A stretch of 64,000 nt of DNA from Caulobacter sp. BK020 (GCF_004342605.1 NZ_SLZL01000001.1:372001-436000); one strand, 5' to 3'. Numbered from the stretch's first letter, positions 49,215 to 58,547 are shown. Translations and numbers: made by a program. The notes: generated from the sequence alone by a model not told the origin.

Positions 49215-49541
49215 ATGAAAGCCATACGATACGTGTCAGGCGCCATGCGGGCGGCGTCTCCAGCCTTGGCCTTTATCGCCTTGCCGGCCCGTGCCCAGGC
49301 CTATGCCGACCCTGCAGGATCCGGCGCCATCGTCGGCGCGCTGCACTGGATCCAGGGGACCTTGCTGGGCACGACCGCGACCGTCGTCGCGGTGATCGCC
49401 GTCGCCTTCATCGGCTACATGATGCTGACGGGACGGTTGAACTGGCGCCACGGCGCGGCGGTCATCCTGGGCTGCTTCATCCTCTTCGGCGCGACCAGCA
49501 TCGTCGCCGGGATCCAAACGGCGGCCAGCGGCGGCCTTTGA
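49215..49541 (+). CDS. virB2: VirB2 major pilin-like protein
   Basis: A 108-residue T4SS pilin precursor with a long signal peptide (MKAIRYVSG... to ARAQA, about 1-29) and two hydrophobic helices (TATVVAVIAVAFIGYMML and AAVILGCFILFGATSIVAG) joined by the short positive loop TGRLNWRHG, the VirB2/TrbC topology. ATG 49215 gives the best signal peptide; ATG 49185 upstream would add ten residues. It is the first gene of the virB operon; its stop is three bases before virB3. Confidence 0.88.
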   Translation: MKAIRYVSGAMRAASPALAFIALPARAQAYADPAGSGAIVGALHWIQGTLLGTTATVVAVIAVAFIGYMMLTGRLNWRHGAAVILGCFILFGATSIVAGIQTAASGGL

Positions 49542-49544
49542 AGC

Positions 49545-49829
49545 ATGGACATGCTCGATCGCGACCGCCTTTTCGTAGCCCTGACCAAGCCGCAGATGTT
49601 CCTGGGCGTCACCTACAGCTTCCTGATCGCGAACGTCATCGTCACGACGGAACTGTTCCTGATCTTCAAGGCGTTCTGGGTCATCGTCGCGGCGCTCGTC
49701 ATTCACGCGGCGGGCTGGGTCGCCCACCTGTACGACCCGCGCATCTTCGATATCTGGATCGTCACCAGTTCACGCTGCCCTCGGGTCAGGAACCGGTCTC
49801 TGTGGGGGTGCAATTCCTACAGTCCATGA
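49545..49829 (+). CDS. virB3: VirB3 inner-membrane protein
   Basis: A 94-residue VirB3 with two adjacent transmembrane segments (about 20-65, FLGVTYSFLIANVIVTTELF and FWVIVAALVIHAAGW) and the family C-terminus HLYDPRIFDIW followed by CPRVRNRSLWGCNSYSP. It works with VirB4 in the inner-membrane complex. Its stop overlaps the virB4 start (ATGA), so translation is coupled. A longer frame in another phase runs across this gene but shows no similarity there. Confidence 0.9.
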   Translation: MDMLDRDRLFVALTKPQMFLGVTYSFLIANVIVTTELFLIFKAFWVIVAALVIHAAGWVAHLYDPRIFDIWIVTSSRCPRVRNRSLWGCNSYSP

Positions 49830-52183
49830 CCAGCGTAGCACACGAAAAAGAGACCCGGGGCGGCGATCGCCTACCGTATCTTGCGCACATCGATGATCAC
49901 ACGGTGATGCTGCAAGACAAGCTCCTCATGCAGACCATCGTTCTGAAGGGACTTCTGTTCGAGACCGCGGACACCAGTGAACTCAATTACCGCAAAGACC
50001 TGAGGGACGCCGCGCTCAAGGCCCTCAGCGCCTCTCGCTTTGCGCTCTATCACCATATCGTCCGCCGCCGCGTCGAACCGGCGCTCGAGGCCGGCTATGA
50101 GGACGCGTTCAGCCGGACCCTGAACGAACGGTGGCGCAGGCGCCTGGACGCCAAGGCCCTCTACGTCAACGACATCTATGTCACGCTCCTGCGGCGGCCG
50201 ACCCAGGGGGGCAAGGGACTGGTCCAACGCTTGCTCGAAAGCGCCTCCGCCGACGCCGGCCGCGCCGACGCCGAGCTGCGCGAGGGTCTGCGCGACCTGA
50301 ACGAGGCCCGCGAGATCCTGATGGCCTCGCTGGCGGCCTACCGGCCGCGCGCGGTCGGCGTCTACACGCGCGGCGACAAGCACTATTCCGGAATCCTGGA
50401 ATTCCTGGCGCAGATCTACAACGGCTTCGGCCAGACGCGACTGCTGCCGGAGGGCGACCTGGCTTCGCACGTGCCGGCCCGCCGCCTCAGCTTTGGGCGC
50501 AACACAGGCGAACTGGCTCCCTATGCGGAGCAGGACCGGCGCTATTTCGGCATCCTGTCGATCAAGGATTATCCGGGAACCTCGCGGCCGGGCATGGTCG
50601 ATGAACTGCTGCGGCTGCCCGCCGAATTCGTCCTGACCCAAAGCTTCGCCTTCGTCGACCGCGACCCCGCCCTACGCCGCGTCGGCCTGGCGCTGCGCCG
50701 CATGCGCGCCAGCAACGACGAGGCGGTCACGCTGCGCAGCGAACTGGCCGTCGCCAGCGACGACGTGGCCGCCGGGCGCGCCGTCTTCGGCGAACATCAC
50801 ATGAGCCTCATGCTGAGCGCCGCCGACGAGCGCGAGGTCGCTCAGGGCCTAGCCGACGCCCAGGCGGTGCTGGCCGACCTCGGCATCGTCGGCGTGCGCG
50901 AAGACCTGGCGCTGGAGCCCGCCTTCTGGGCGCAGTTCCCCGGCAATATGCGGTTCATCACGCGGCGCGCGCTGATCGCCGGACGCAATTTCGCCAGCTT
51001 CGCCTCGTTCCACAATTTCGCCATCGGCGAGCCGCGCGGTTACTGGGGCGAGGCGGTCACCGTCCTGGAAACCACAGCCGCGGGCCCCTATTTCTTCAAC
51101 TTCCACCACGGCGACCTCGGCAATTTCAGCGTCATCGGCCCGTCCGGCTCGGGCAAGACGGTGGTGTTGAACTTCCTGCTGGCCCAGGCGCTGAAGTTCC
51201 GGCCGCGGCTGGTCTTCTTCGACAAGGACCGCGGCTCGGAGATCTTCATCCGGGCCGTCGGCGGCCGCTATCGTACCCTGCGGCCCGGCGAGCCCTCGGG
51301 GCTGAATCCCTTGGCGCTCAAGGCGACGCCGATCAATCGCCGCTTCCTGATCGATTGGGTGTCGCGACTGGTTTCGCCGGACGCCGCGCCAGGCGCCGAG
51401 GACCTGGCGGTGATCGAGGCGGCGGTCGAGGCCAATTTCGCGGCGCCGGCCAGTCTACGCCGCCTGAGCGCCTTCGCGGACCTGCTGCGCGGCGCCGAAC
51501 GGCCCAAAGCCACTGACCTCTATGCCCGGCTGCGTCCCTGGTTCGGGAACGGAGAGCATGCCTGGCTGTTCGACAACGCCGAGGACCAGGTCGGCCTCGA
51601 CGCGGCGGTCGTCGGCTTCGACATGACTCAATTGCTGGACGCGCCGGCGACGCGGACCCCAGCCATGATGTACCTGTTCCATCGCGTCGAGGAGCGCCTC
51701 GACGGATCGCCGGCGATCATCGTCGTGGACGAGGGCTGGAAGGCGCTCGACGACGATATCTTCGTGGCCCGCATTCGCGACTGGGAAAAGACGATCCGCA
51801 AGCGCAACGGCCTGGTGGGCTTCGTCACCCAGAGCGCCCAGGACGCGCTGGCCAGCCGCATATCCTCGGCGATCGTTGAGCAGGCCGCCACGCATATCTT
51901 CCTGCCCAACGCGCGGGCCCAGGCCGTTGACTATGTCGACGGCTTCGGACTGACCCAGCACGAGTTCGACCTGATCCGGTCCCTGCCCGATCACGCCCAT
52001 TGCTTCCTGATCAAGCATGGGCGCGAGAGCGTGGTGGCGCGCTTGGACCTGACCGGCGAGGCGGAATTGCTGCACGTCCTGTCCGGCCGCGAGAGCGCCA
52101 TACGGCTGCTGGACGAGGTGCGCGCCGCCGTCGGCGACGATCCCAGCGACTGGATGCCGCCGTTCCTGGAGAGGCTGAGGTGA
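49826..52183 (+). CDS. virB4: VirB4 type IV secretion ATPase
   Basis: A 785-residue AAA+-like ATPase that powers pilus assembly and substrate transfer. Walker A is GPSGSGKT (438-445), Walker B is IIVVDEGWKAL, and the RecA-like domain with FVTQSAQDALAS follows. The N-terminal CagE/TrbE/VirB region has IDDHTVMLQDKLLMQT. The ATG at 49826 overlaps the virB3 stop and gives the normal family length; the longer upstream open frame is virB3 DNA read in another phase. Its stop overlaps virB6 (GTGA). Confidence 0.94.
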   Translation: MTSVAHEKETRGGDRLPYLAHIDDHTVMLQDKLLMQTIVLKGLLFETADTSELNYRKDLRDAALKALSASRFALYHHIVRRRVEPALEAGYEDAFSRTLNERWRRRLDAKALYVNDIYVTLLRRPTQGGKGLVQRLLESASADAGRADAELREGLRDLNEAREILMASLAAYRPRAVGVYTRGDKHYSGILEFLAQIYNGFGQTRLLPEGDLASHVPARRLSFGRNTGELAPYAEQDRRYFGILSIKDYPGTSRPGMVDELLRLPAEFVLTQSFAFVDRDPALRRVGLALRRMRASNDEAVTLRSELAVASDDVAAGRAVFGEHHMSLMLSAADEREVAQGLADAQAVLADLGIVGVREDLALEPAFWAQFPGNMRFITRRALIAGRNFASFASFHNFAIGEPRGYWGEAVTVLETTAAGPYFFNFHHGDLGNFSVIGPSGSGKTVVLNFLLAQALKFRPRLVFFDKDRGSEIFIRAVGGRYRTLRPGEPSGLNPLALKATPINRRFLIDWVSRLVSPDAAPGAEDLAVIEAAVEANFAAPASLRRLSAFADLLRGAERPKATDLYARLRPWFGNGEHAWLFDNAEDQVGLDAAVVGFDMTQLLDAPATRTPAMMYLFHRVEERLDGSPAIIVVDEGWKALDDDIFVARIRDWEKTIRKRNGLVGFVTQSAQDALASRISSAIVEQAATHIFLPNARAQAVDYVDGFGLTQHEFDLIRSLPDHAHCFLIKHGRESVVARLDLTGEAELLHVLSGRESAIRLLDEVRAAVGDDPSDWMPPFLERLR

Positions 52184-53382
52184 GCGCGGCCTGTCCCGTC
52201 GCCGCCGACAACGCCGGGGTTGTCGAGCGCCTGGCGGTCTATGTCGAGTGCCAATCGCGCCAGATCGATCTGGCGGCGTTCCAGGGCGGCTTGTGGCATG
52301 GCCTGCCGACGGCGCTGGTCTCCGCGCTCATGGTGCTCACCGTCGTCGGCATCGGCTACCGGCTGATCCTGCACCGCCATCTCGACATGGCCGACCTGAT
52401 CTATGCGGTGCTGCGGCTGGGGTTCGTGATCGCGGTGGCCACGACGTTCAGCGCCTATTCCGCGCTGGTCTACACCGTCGCCACCCAGGGGCCGACGGAA
52501 CTGGCCGCCATGGCGCTGGCTCCGACGGGGCTACGGGCGCCCTCGCTGACCCAGGCCAGCCATGCCGCGGCCGAGACCCTGACGTCCCTGGCCGGACCGA
52601 CGCCGGTGTCCCCGCCCCCAGCGCCGCCGGCGACGGCCGGCGGCGACCCGTCCGCCAAACCCTCGACTCCGGCCCCCGCGCCCCCGCCTGTCGGTCCGAG
52701 CGTGGATCTAAGCAGCGCCGTGTTCATGCTTTCGTGCGTCGGGTTCAGCCTGGCCGCGCGGCTGACCCTGGCGATCGTCCTCGCCATCGGCCCGCTGTTC
52801 ATCGCCGCCGCCGCGTTCGATCTGTCGACCGGCCTTTTCGTCGGATGGCTTCGGGCGCTGGTCGCGCTGTTCCTGGCCCAGGCGGGCTATGCGGTAAGCA
52901 CGGCGTTGGAGCTGTCGTTCTTCGCCCAGGACCAGGAGCGCCTGTCGTCGGCGCCCGCCGACGCCGGCGACCCGTTGCTGGTCGGATTGTTCTTCATGGC
53001 GGCTGGCCTGGCCATAACCGTGATCGCCGTCCTGGCGGCTGGCGGATTGCTGCGTTTCGCCCTGGCCCGACGCGCGAGCGCGCCCGCGACGGCGCCGCCG
53101 GTGACCGAGCCGTCGCCGACGGCGCGATCGCCTTGGTCCGCCCCCGAGGTTCGGCTCGCCTCCCCGGCGTCGCGTGTCCAGCGCGTCATCGACGCCGTCG
53201 GAGCGCCGGCCGCCGTCTCGGAACCGCGTCAGAGCGGCGACCGTGAGGTCGTCGGCGTCTCAAGTGCTGGCGCGGCCTCGGGGACGGCCACGGGATCGTC
53301 GGACGCCGCCGGCCCGGGCTTGCGACGGCCCGGACACTTGCGAGCGTCGACGGGTGCGGCCAGGCGGGATCTGATTTCATGA
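52180..53382 (+). CDS. virB6: VirB6 inner-membrane channel protein
   Basis: A 400-residue polytopic membrane protein, start GTG 52180 inside the virB4 stop. About six hydrophobic segments can be seen (near 45-65, 80-105, 185-215, 220-240, 245-265 and 285-310). Between the second and third lies a Pro/Ala-rich loop (about 140-175, PPPAPPATAGGD). The C-terminal 90 residues are polar, Ser/Ala/Pro-rich and probably cytoplasmic. VirB6 contributes to the inner-membrane channel. The next gene virB8 starts within its stop (ATGA). Confidence 0.85.
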   Translation: MSAACPVAADNAGVVERLAVYVECQSRQIDLAAFQGGLWHGLPTALVSALMVLTVVGIGYRLILHRHLDMADLIYAVLRLGFVIAVATTFSAYSALVYTVATQGPTELAAMALAPTGLRAPSLTQASHAAAETLTSLAGPTPVSPPPAPPATAGGDPSAKPSTPAPAPPPVGPSVDLSSAVFMLSCVGFSLAARLTLAIVLAIGPLFIAAAAFDLSTGLFVGWLRALVALFLAQAGYAVSTALELSFFAQDQERLSSAPADAGDPLLVGLFFMAAGLAITVIAVLAAGGLLRFALARRASAPATAPPVTEPSPTARSPWSAPEVRLASPASRVQRVIDAVGAPAAVSEPRQSGDREVVGVSSAGAASGTATGSSDAAGPGLRRPGHLRASTGAARRDLIS

Positions 53383-54149
53383 AAACAGACAAGAAATCCT
53401 ATTACGCGGAGACCTTGAGTTGGGCTCAAAGCGAGGCCGACGGCGCGCGGCGCACGCGCGACCGCACGTGGATCATCGCCGGCGCGGCGGTGCTGGTCGC
53501 CGTGGTCGAGGCGTTCGCCCTGGCCAGCCTGGCGCCGTTGAAATCGACGAGCGTGGTACCGGTCCTGGTCGACCGGCAGACCGGATTTGTCCAGGTGCTG
53601 AACAAGGACGGCGGCCAGATCCTGCGCGCCGACACGGCCCTGACCCGGTCGATGCTGGCCCAGTACGTCGCGGCCAGGGAAGGCTTCGACATCACGACCC
53701 TGAGCGCCGATTACCACCGGGTCATGCTGTGGTCGGGCGGCGCTGCGCGCGGCGAATACGCCGCGGTGATGCCGGCGCAGAATCCGCAGAGCCCGTTGCG
53801 GCTCTATCCGCGTTCAGCGCTGGTCGCGGTCAATATCGAGTCGGTCTCGGACCTCGGCCCGCGGACGGCCTTGGTGCGTTTCACCACGACCAGGCTGGAC
53901 GAAGGCGCCTCGGCAAGGGCGGCCAACTATTATGCGGCTGTGATCACCTATCAGTTTTCCGATGGGCCGCTACGCGTCGAGGACCGGTTGATCAACCCGC
54001 TGGGCTTCCAGGTGACCCGGTATCATCGCAGCGACGAGACCGCGCCTTCGCCGCAACCAACGCCGGTAGCTCCCGCCACGCCGGTCAGCCCGAGGGATAT
54101 ATCCGAGACCCCGACAGCGCCCCCGCAAGGCGGCGTGGTCGGTGGGTAG
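53379..54149 (+). CDS. virB8: VirB8 periplasmic assembly factor
   Basis: A 256-residue bitopic protein: short cytoplasmic N-terminus (KSYYAETLSWAQSEADG), one membrane helix (about 30-50, WIIAGAAVLVAVVEAFALAS) and the NTF2-like periplasmic VirB8 domain (about 60-220, with YVAAREGFD and NPLGFQVTRYHRSDE). A Pro-rich tail of about 35 residues is extra. It nucleates assembly of the VirB complex. The start overlaps the virB6 stop. Confidence 0.93.
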   Translation: MKTDKKSYYAETLSWAQSEADGARRTRDRTWIIAGAAVLVAVVEAFALASLAPLKSTSVVPVLVDRQTGFVQVLNKDGGQILRADTALTRSMLAQYVAAREGFDITTLSADYHRVMLWSGGAARGEYAAVMPAQNPQSPLRLYPRSALVAVNIESVSDLGPRTALVRFTTTRLDEGASARAANYYAAVITYQFSDGPLRVEDRLINPLGFQVTRYHRSDETAPSPQPTPVAPATPVSPRDISETPTAPPQGGVVGG

Positions 54150-54177
54150 CGTGCTCCCCGGCGAATATGAGGGACCC

Positions 54178-54885
54178 GTGACCACACGCCGCCATCTCCT
54201 CGCCCTGATCGCCGCCTTGCCGGCCGGCGTCGCCTTGCCGGCGAGGGCGTCGGTCGCACCCAAGCCGGGCCTGAAGGACCCGCGGATCCAGACGATCGAT
54301 TTCGATCCGGACGAGGTCGTCGCGCTCCGCGTGGCGCTGGGCTATGCCTTGACCGTCGAATTCTCTTCGGACGAACGCATTGAAAACGTCGCCCTGGGGA
54401 ACAGCGCGGTCTGGCAGGCCGTGGCCAATCATCGGGCCGACCACCTCTTCATCAAGCCCATGCAGGGCGCGACCAACACCAACCTCACCGTCGTCACCGA
54501 CACGCGGGAATATAATTTCGACCTGACCGCCATTCCTGTGCCGGACGCCGCCACGGCGATATCGCTGAGGTTCGTCTATCCGGTGAGCCTCGACCAGCAA
54601 CCCGCCCCCCAGGCCGCGCCGAAAGCGCGCTTCCGCTTCACCGGAGCCGGATCGATCCGGCCGGCGTCCATGTACGACAACGGCCTGGCGACCTTCGTGG
54701 AATGGCGCGAGGACAGCCAGATCCCAGCTGTCTTCATGGTCAACGACCAGGGGGCGGAGGTTCTGATCAACGGCGCCATGCGCGACGGCAAGTACGTCAT
54801 CGATCTGGTCGCCGACCATTTCGTCTTCCGGCTTGGGAAGCAGAAGGCGACGGCGACACGGGTCCTCGACAAGGGGCAGAAATGA
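54178..54885 (+). CDS. virB9: VirB9 outer-membrane complex protein
   Basis: A 235-residue periplasmic component of the outer-membrane core complex. The GTG at 54178 has GAGGG upstream and starts exactly at a signal peptide (MTTRRHLLALIAALPAG to PARAS); an upstream GTG at 54142 overlaps virB8. CagX/VirB9 features are TIDFDPDEVVALRVALGYAL, HLFIKP, NTNLTVVTD and the C-terminal domain with FVEWREDSQIPAVF. No VirB7 lipoprotein gene, its usual partner, is present. It overlaps virB10 (ATGA). Confidence 0.93.
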   Translation: MTTRRHLLALIAALPAGVALPARASVAPKPGLKDPRIQTIDFDPDEVVALRVALGYALTVEFSSDERIENVALGNSAVWQAVANHRADHLFIKPMQGATNTNLTVVTDTREYNFDLTAIPVPDAATAISLRFVYPVSLDQQPAPQAAPKARFRFTGAGSIRPASMYDNGLATFVEWREDSQIPAVFMVNDQGAEVLINGAMRDGKYVIDLVADHFVFRLGKQKATATRVLDKGQK

Positions 54886-55895
54886 CTGGCGACGGCCCGC
54901 CCAAGCCCGACTCCCCCGGCCCCCGAGTAGCCTTGCCGCCAACGGGGCCTTCACCGGTTGTCGTCGCCATCGCCCTTTGCCTGGCGGGCGGGGGCGTGAT
55001 CTGGCTGGCCCAGGCGCATCTTGGTGCGCCCAAGCCCGCCAAAACGCGCGCCGCACCCGCCACGGCCCTTCCGCCAAGCATCGCGCCGCTGGACATTCCA
55101 CCACCGCCGCCGCCGCCCCCCCCGACGTCCCCACCGCCCCCCGAAGTGCGCTACATCCAAGGTCCACCGCCGCCGCCGATCGTTCAGTACGTCAGCCAGC
55201 CGATGCCGCCGCCCATGGCGGCCGGTCCCGAACCACGGCTGTCCGAGCCGGTCATGACGATCGACCTCCCCCCGGCCTCGGCGCCGGCCGAGGGGGCGCC
55301 GCCGGCGGACGATCTGCCGGCCCGCGCCGTCGTCATGCGCAATCGCGCCATGCTGGTGCCCCAGGGCGCGCTCATTCCGGCGGCGATCGAGACTCCCGTC
55401 GATTCCAGCGTGGGCGGGGCCGTGCGCGCCATTACGACAGGCGATACGCGCGGGTTCGACGGAACGCGAGTCCTGATCCCGCGCGGCAGCCACCTGGTCG
55501 GTGAAATCCGTCCCAACGCCCAGCCGAACCAGAGCCGCGTCACGATCCTGTGGACGCGCCTCGTCCGGCCCGACGGCGTCGCCATCAAGCTGGTGGCGCC
55601 GGGAGCGGATCTGCAAGGCGGCGCCGGCGTCGCGGGCAAGGTCGACAACCACCTGTTCGCGCGCATGGGCTCGGCCGTTCTGCAGTCGGCCCTGACCATC
55701 GGCGTGGCCGTGGCCTCGCGCGGCGACAACGGCGCGGTCATCCTGGGCCTTCCCGCCCAGACCGCCGGCGGCATCGCCCAGGCCGGGGCGGCGCAAGGCA
55801 AGAACGCGCCCACGGTCACGGTCGCGGCCGGCACGCCGATCATGGTCTTCGTCAACCGGGACATGGACTTCACGGGGGTCTTGCCAAGACGATGA
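54882..55895 (+). CDS. virB10: VirB10 energy-sensing channel protein
   Basis: A 337-residue protein spanning both membranes: short cytoplasmic N-terminus, one inner-membrane helix (about 24-44, PVVVAIALCLAGGGVIWLAQ), a Pro-rich periplasmic spacer (about 55-110, poly-Pro then repeated PPPP) and the VirB10/TrbI beta-barrel domain (about 145-337, with LVPQGALIPAAIET, DGTRVLIPRGSHLVGE and GTPIMVFVNRDMDF). Shorter than the Agrobacterium protein mainly in the N-terminus. Overlaps virB9 and virB11 by four bases each. Confidence 0.94.
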   Translation: MTGDGPPKPDSPGPRVALPPTGPSPVVVAIALCLAGGGVIWLAQAHLGAPKPAKTRAAPATALPPSIAPLDIPPPPPPPPPTSPPPPEVRYIQGPPPPPIVQYVSQPMPPPMAAGPEPRLSEPVMTIDLPPASAPAEGAPPADDLPARAVVMRNRAMLVPQGALIPAAIETPVDSSVGGAVRAITTGDTRGFDGTRVLIPRGSHLVGEIRPNAQPNQSRVTILWTRLVRPDGVAIKLVAPGADLQGGAGVAGKVDNHLFARMGSAVLQSALTIGVAVASRGDNGAVILGLPAQTAGGIAQAGAAQGKNAPTVTVAAGTPIMVFVNRDMDFTGVLPRR

Positions 55896-56860
55896 CCGCC
55901 CGGCCGACGACCGATGGTCCCAGCGACTATCTCAGCTACTATCTCGAACCGCTGCGGCCGCTGCTCGTCGACGCGGATACGACCGACATCTATATCAACC
56001 GGCCCGGCGAGATCTGGCGGGAGCGGCTGGGCGGCGAGATCGCCTGCCTGCCGATGCCCATGCTCGACAGCGAGTACCTGCAGCGCCTCGTCCGGCAGGT
56101 CGCCGTCCATTCCCACCAGGGGCTGAGCCGGGCTCATCCGCTGCTCAGCGCCAGCCTGCCGGACGGCGCCCGCATCCAGATCGTCATGCCCCCGGCGACA
56201 CAGCGCCATCTCGCCATCGCCATCCGCCGCCATCGCGCCGCGGCCCTGCCCCTGGCGTCCTATGTGCTGGAGCCGGCGCGGCGGCGCGACGCCATTGCCG
56301 CCCCGACCGGCGAACTGGCGGCCTATCTCGCCGAGGCGGTCCGGCAAAGGCGCAACATCATCATTTCCGGCGGCACCTCGAGCGGCAAGACGACCCTTCT
56401 CAATTCGCTGCTGGCCGAAATCCCGCCGTCCGAACGGTTGATCACCATCGAGGACGCGGCGGAGCTGCAGCCGAGCCACGCCAACCGGGTCCAGCTGATC
56501 GCCGCCCGCGGCGGACAGGGCGAGGCGAACGTAACCCCCAACGACCTGCTGGAGGCGGCCCTGCGTATGCGGCCGGACCGCATCCTGCTAGGGGAACTCC
56601 GCGGCGCCGAGGCCTATACCTTCTTGCGCGCGATCAATACGGGGCACCCGGGGTCCATCACCACCATCCACGCCGACAGCGCCGAGGGCGCGCTGAGGCA
56701 GCTGGCGATCATGATCCTGCAGGGCGCGCACAATCTCGACTACGCCAACGCCTATGGGCTGGTGACATCGATGATTGATATCGTGGTTCAGATCGACCGC
56801 GTCGAAAACCGTCGCTGCATTTCCGAAGTGCTGCGCCTGGGCGACCGCACCGCGCCTTGA
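55892..56860 (+). CDS. virB11: VirB11 traffic ATPase
   Basis: A 322-residue hexameric ATPase of the type II/IV secretion superfamily. Walker A is GGTSSGKT (160-167), the Asp box is ITIEDAAELQ, Walker B region ILLGELRGAEAY, and the His box TGHPGSITTIHADSAEGAL. The N-terminal domain (about 10-130) carries DTTDIYINRPGEIW. It energises pilus biogenesis and substrate export. Last gene of the operon; no virD4 coupling protein follows. Confidence 0.95.
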   Translation: MTARPTTDGPSDYLSYYLEPLRPLLVDADTTDIYINRPGEIWRERLGGEIACLPMPMLDSEYLQRLVRQVAVHSHQGLSRAHPLLSASLPDGARIQIVMPPATQRHLAIAIRRHRAAALPLASYVLEPARRRDAIAAPTGELAAYLAEAVRQRRNIIISGGTSSGKTTLLNSLLAEIPPSERLITIEDAAELQPSHANRVQLIAARGGQGEANVTPNDLLEAALRMRPDRILLGELRGAEAYTFLRAINTGHPGSITTIHADSAEGALRQLAIMILQGAHNLDYANAYGLVTSMIDIVVQIDRVENRRCISEVLRLGDRTAP

Positions 56861-57065
56861 CGCCTTCCGGGCGCGAGCGCCGACGCCGCGCGGCAATGCG
56901 TGAGGCGCGGGCCCAAGAAGCGAGAAAAAATCCGATCCTGCGGAGACGGTCAGAGCGGCAGTTGAGCTTATCTCAAGCCCTTGGAAACTTTGGAGTTCGG
57001 ACACACCGGGCGAGCGCTCGCTAGTGGCCAAGCTTCTGTTGCCAAAGCGTCTCACATAGAGGAAA

Positions 57066-57142
57066 TGGCGCACCCGACACGATTCGAACGTGTGACCTTT
57101 GCCTTCGGAGGGCAACGCTCTATCCAGCTGAGCTACGGGTGC
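57066..57142 (-). tRNA. tRNA-Arg (anticodon CCG)
   Basis: Read on the minus strand: acceptor stem GCACCCG/CGGGTGC, D arm TAGCTCAGCTGGATAGAGC, anticodon stem TTGCC/GGCAA with loop CTCCGAA (anticodon CCG, decoding CGG), T arm with GTTCGAATC, discriminator G and an encoded CCA (57066-57068). The total is 77 bases. All stems pair. It lies 205 bases after the virB operon end. Confidence 0.95.
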
Positions 57143-57212
57143 TTCCGCCTTGCGGAAGCGCGGTCTTAGCTGAAAGGCCGCGCCGGCGCAAACGGGTCTT
57201 TGCGGGGCGGCG

Positions 57213-58544
57213 TCAGCCTTTCGCCAGATAGACGAAGCGGACCACGAACAGGGCCGCGAGGATCAGCAGCAGCCAGTCGCCCTTGCCGATCTTGCCGGTC
57301 AGCAGGCGCAGGACCGCGTAGCTGGTGATGCCGAAGGCCAGGCCGTTGGCGATCGAGAAGGTCAACGGGATGGTGATCAGGGTCAGGAAGGCCGGGATCG
57401 CCACGGTGGGATCGGCCCAGTCGACGTCGACCAGCGCACCGACCATCAGGGCCCCGACCAGGATCAGGGCCGGGGCTGTGGCGGCGGCGGGGATCGCCTG
57501 GACCAGGGGCGCGAAGAACAGGGTGACCAGGAACAGCAGGCCGACGACCACCGCGGTCAGGCCGGTGCGGCCGCCGGCCGTCACCCCCGCCGCGCTTTCG
57601 ATATAGCTGGTCACGGTCGAGGTCCCGGCCACGGCGCCGACCATGGTCGCCGCCGAATCGGCCAGCAGGATGCGGTTCAGGCGCGGGATCGAGCCGTCGG
57701 GCGCCTGCAGGCCGGCCTTCTTGGTCACCGCCACCAGGGTGCCGACATTGTCGAACAGGTCGACGAACAGGAAGACGAAGACGATCTCGAGCATGGCCAG
57801 GGCCCATCCCGCGCCATTGGGGCCGCCCTTCAGGTGGAACGCGCCGGTTACGTCGAGCTTGAAGGCGGTGGCCGTCAGGTCCGAGAGACTGGAGGTCCCC
57901 GGCGCGATCTTGGCCAGGCCCAGGGCCCAGCCGGCGGCGCCGGCCAGCAGGATGCCGATCAGGATCGCCCCCTTGACCCGCCAGGCCTGCAAGACGGCGA
58001 TCAGGACCAGGCCCAGGATCGCCACGGCCGCCGTCGGGGTGGTCAGGTCGCCCAACGCCACGGTGGTGGCGGGACTGGCGACGATGATGCCGGCCTCCTT
58101 CAGGCCGATAAAGGCGATGAACAGTCCGACCCCGGCCGCGACCGCCGAGAACAGCGGCTTGGGGATGGCCGCGACGATCATCTGGCGCACGCCGACCAAG
58201 GTCAGGATCAGGAAGGCGACGCCCGACAGGAAGACGCAGCCCAGGGCCGTCTCCCACGGCACGCCCATGCCTTTGACGACGGTGTAGGTGAAATAGGCGT
58301 TCAGCCCCATGCCGGGGGCCAGGGCCAGCGGATAGTTGGCGACCAGCCCCATCAGGATCGAGCCGAAGCCGGCGGCCAGGCAGGTGGCGGCCGCCACCGC
58401 CGCCACCGGCATGCCGGTCTCGCCCAGGATCGTCGGGTTGACCACCACGATATAGGCCATGGTCATGAACGTGGTGACGCCGGCCAGCAGCTCGGTGCGG
58501 ACGTCGGTTCCATGGGCCTTGAGGCCGAAGAGGCGTTCGAGCAT
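57213..58544 (-). CDS. NCS2 / AzgA-type purine base permease
   Basis: A 443-residue inner-membrane importer of adenine, guanine or hypoxanthine. The N-terminus MLERLFGLKAHGTDVRTELLAGVTTFMTMAYI is typical of the AzgA branch, as are GMGLNAYFTY, the DNVGTLVAVTKKAG segment and GTSTVTSYIESAAGV, which line the substrate site. About 13 membrane segments. It begins 3 bases after the NUP gene stop, so the two are co-transcribed in the order NUP-permease. Confidence 0.93.
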   Translation of the reverse strand: MLERLFGLKAHGTDVRTELLAGVTTFMTMAYIVVVNPTILGETGMPVAAVAAATCLAAGFGSILMGLVANYPLALAPGMGLNAYFTYTVVKGMGVPWETALGCVFLSGVAFLILTLVGVRQMIVAAIPKPLFSAVAAGVGLFIAFIGLKEAGIIVASPATTVALGDLTTPTAAVAILGLVLIAVLQAWRVKGAILIGILLAGAAGWALGLAKIAPGTSSLSDLTATAFKLDVTGAFHLKGGPNGAGWALAMLEIVFVFLFVDLFDNVGTLVAVTKKAGLQAPDGSIPRLNRILLADSAATMVGAVAGTSTVTSYIESAAGVTAGGRTGLTAVVVGLLFLVTLFFAPLVQAIPAAATAPALILVGALMVGALVDVDWADPTVAIPAFLTLITIPLTFSIANGLAFGITSYAVLRLLTGKIGKGDWLLLILAALFVVRFVYLAKG

Positions 58545-58547
58545 GGC

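Noticed and set aside
49538..49825. N-terminal extension of the virB4 frame
   Set aside because: These bases encode virB3 in another phase with conserved VirB3 sequence; the extension is Arg/His/Pro-rich and unlike VirB4.
53383..54177. A VirB7-like lipoprotein gene
   Set aside because: No short frame with a lipobox (L-x-x-C after a hydrophobic stretch) was seen between virB6 and virB9; the space is filled by virB8.
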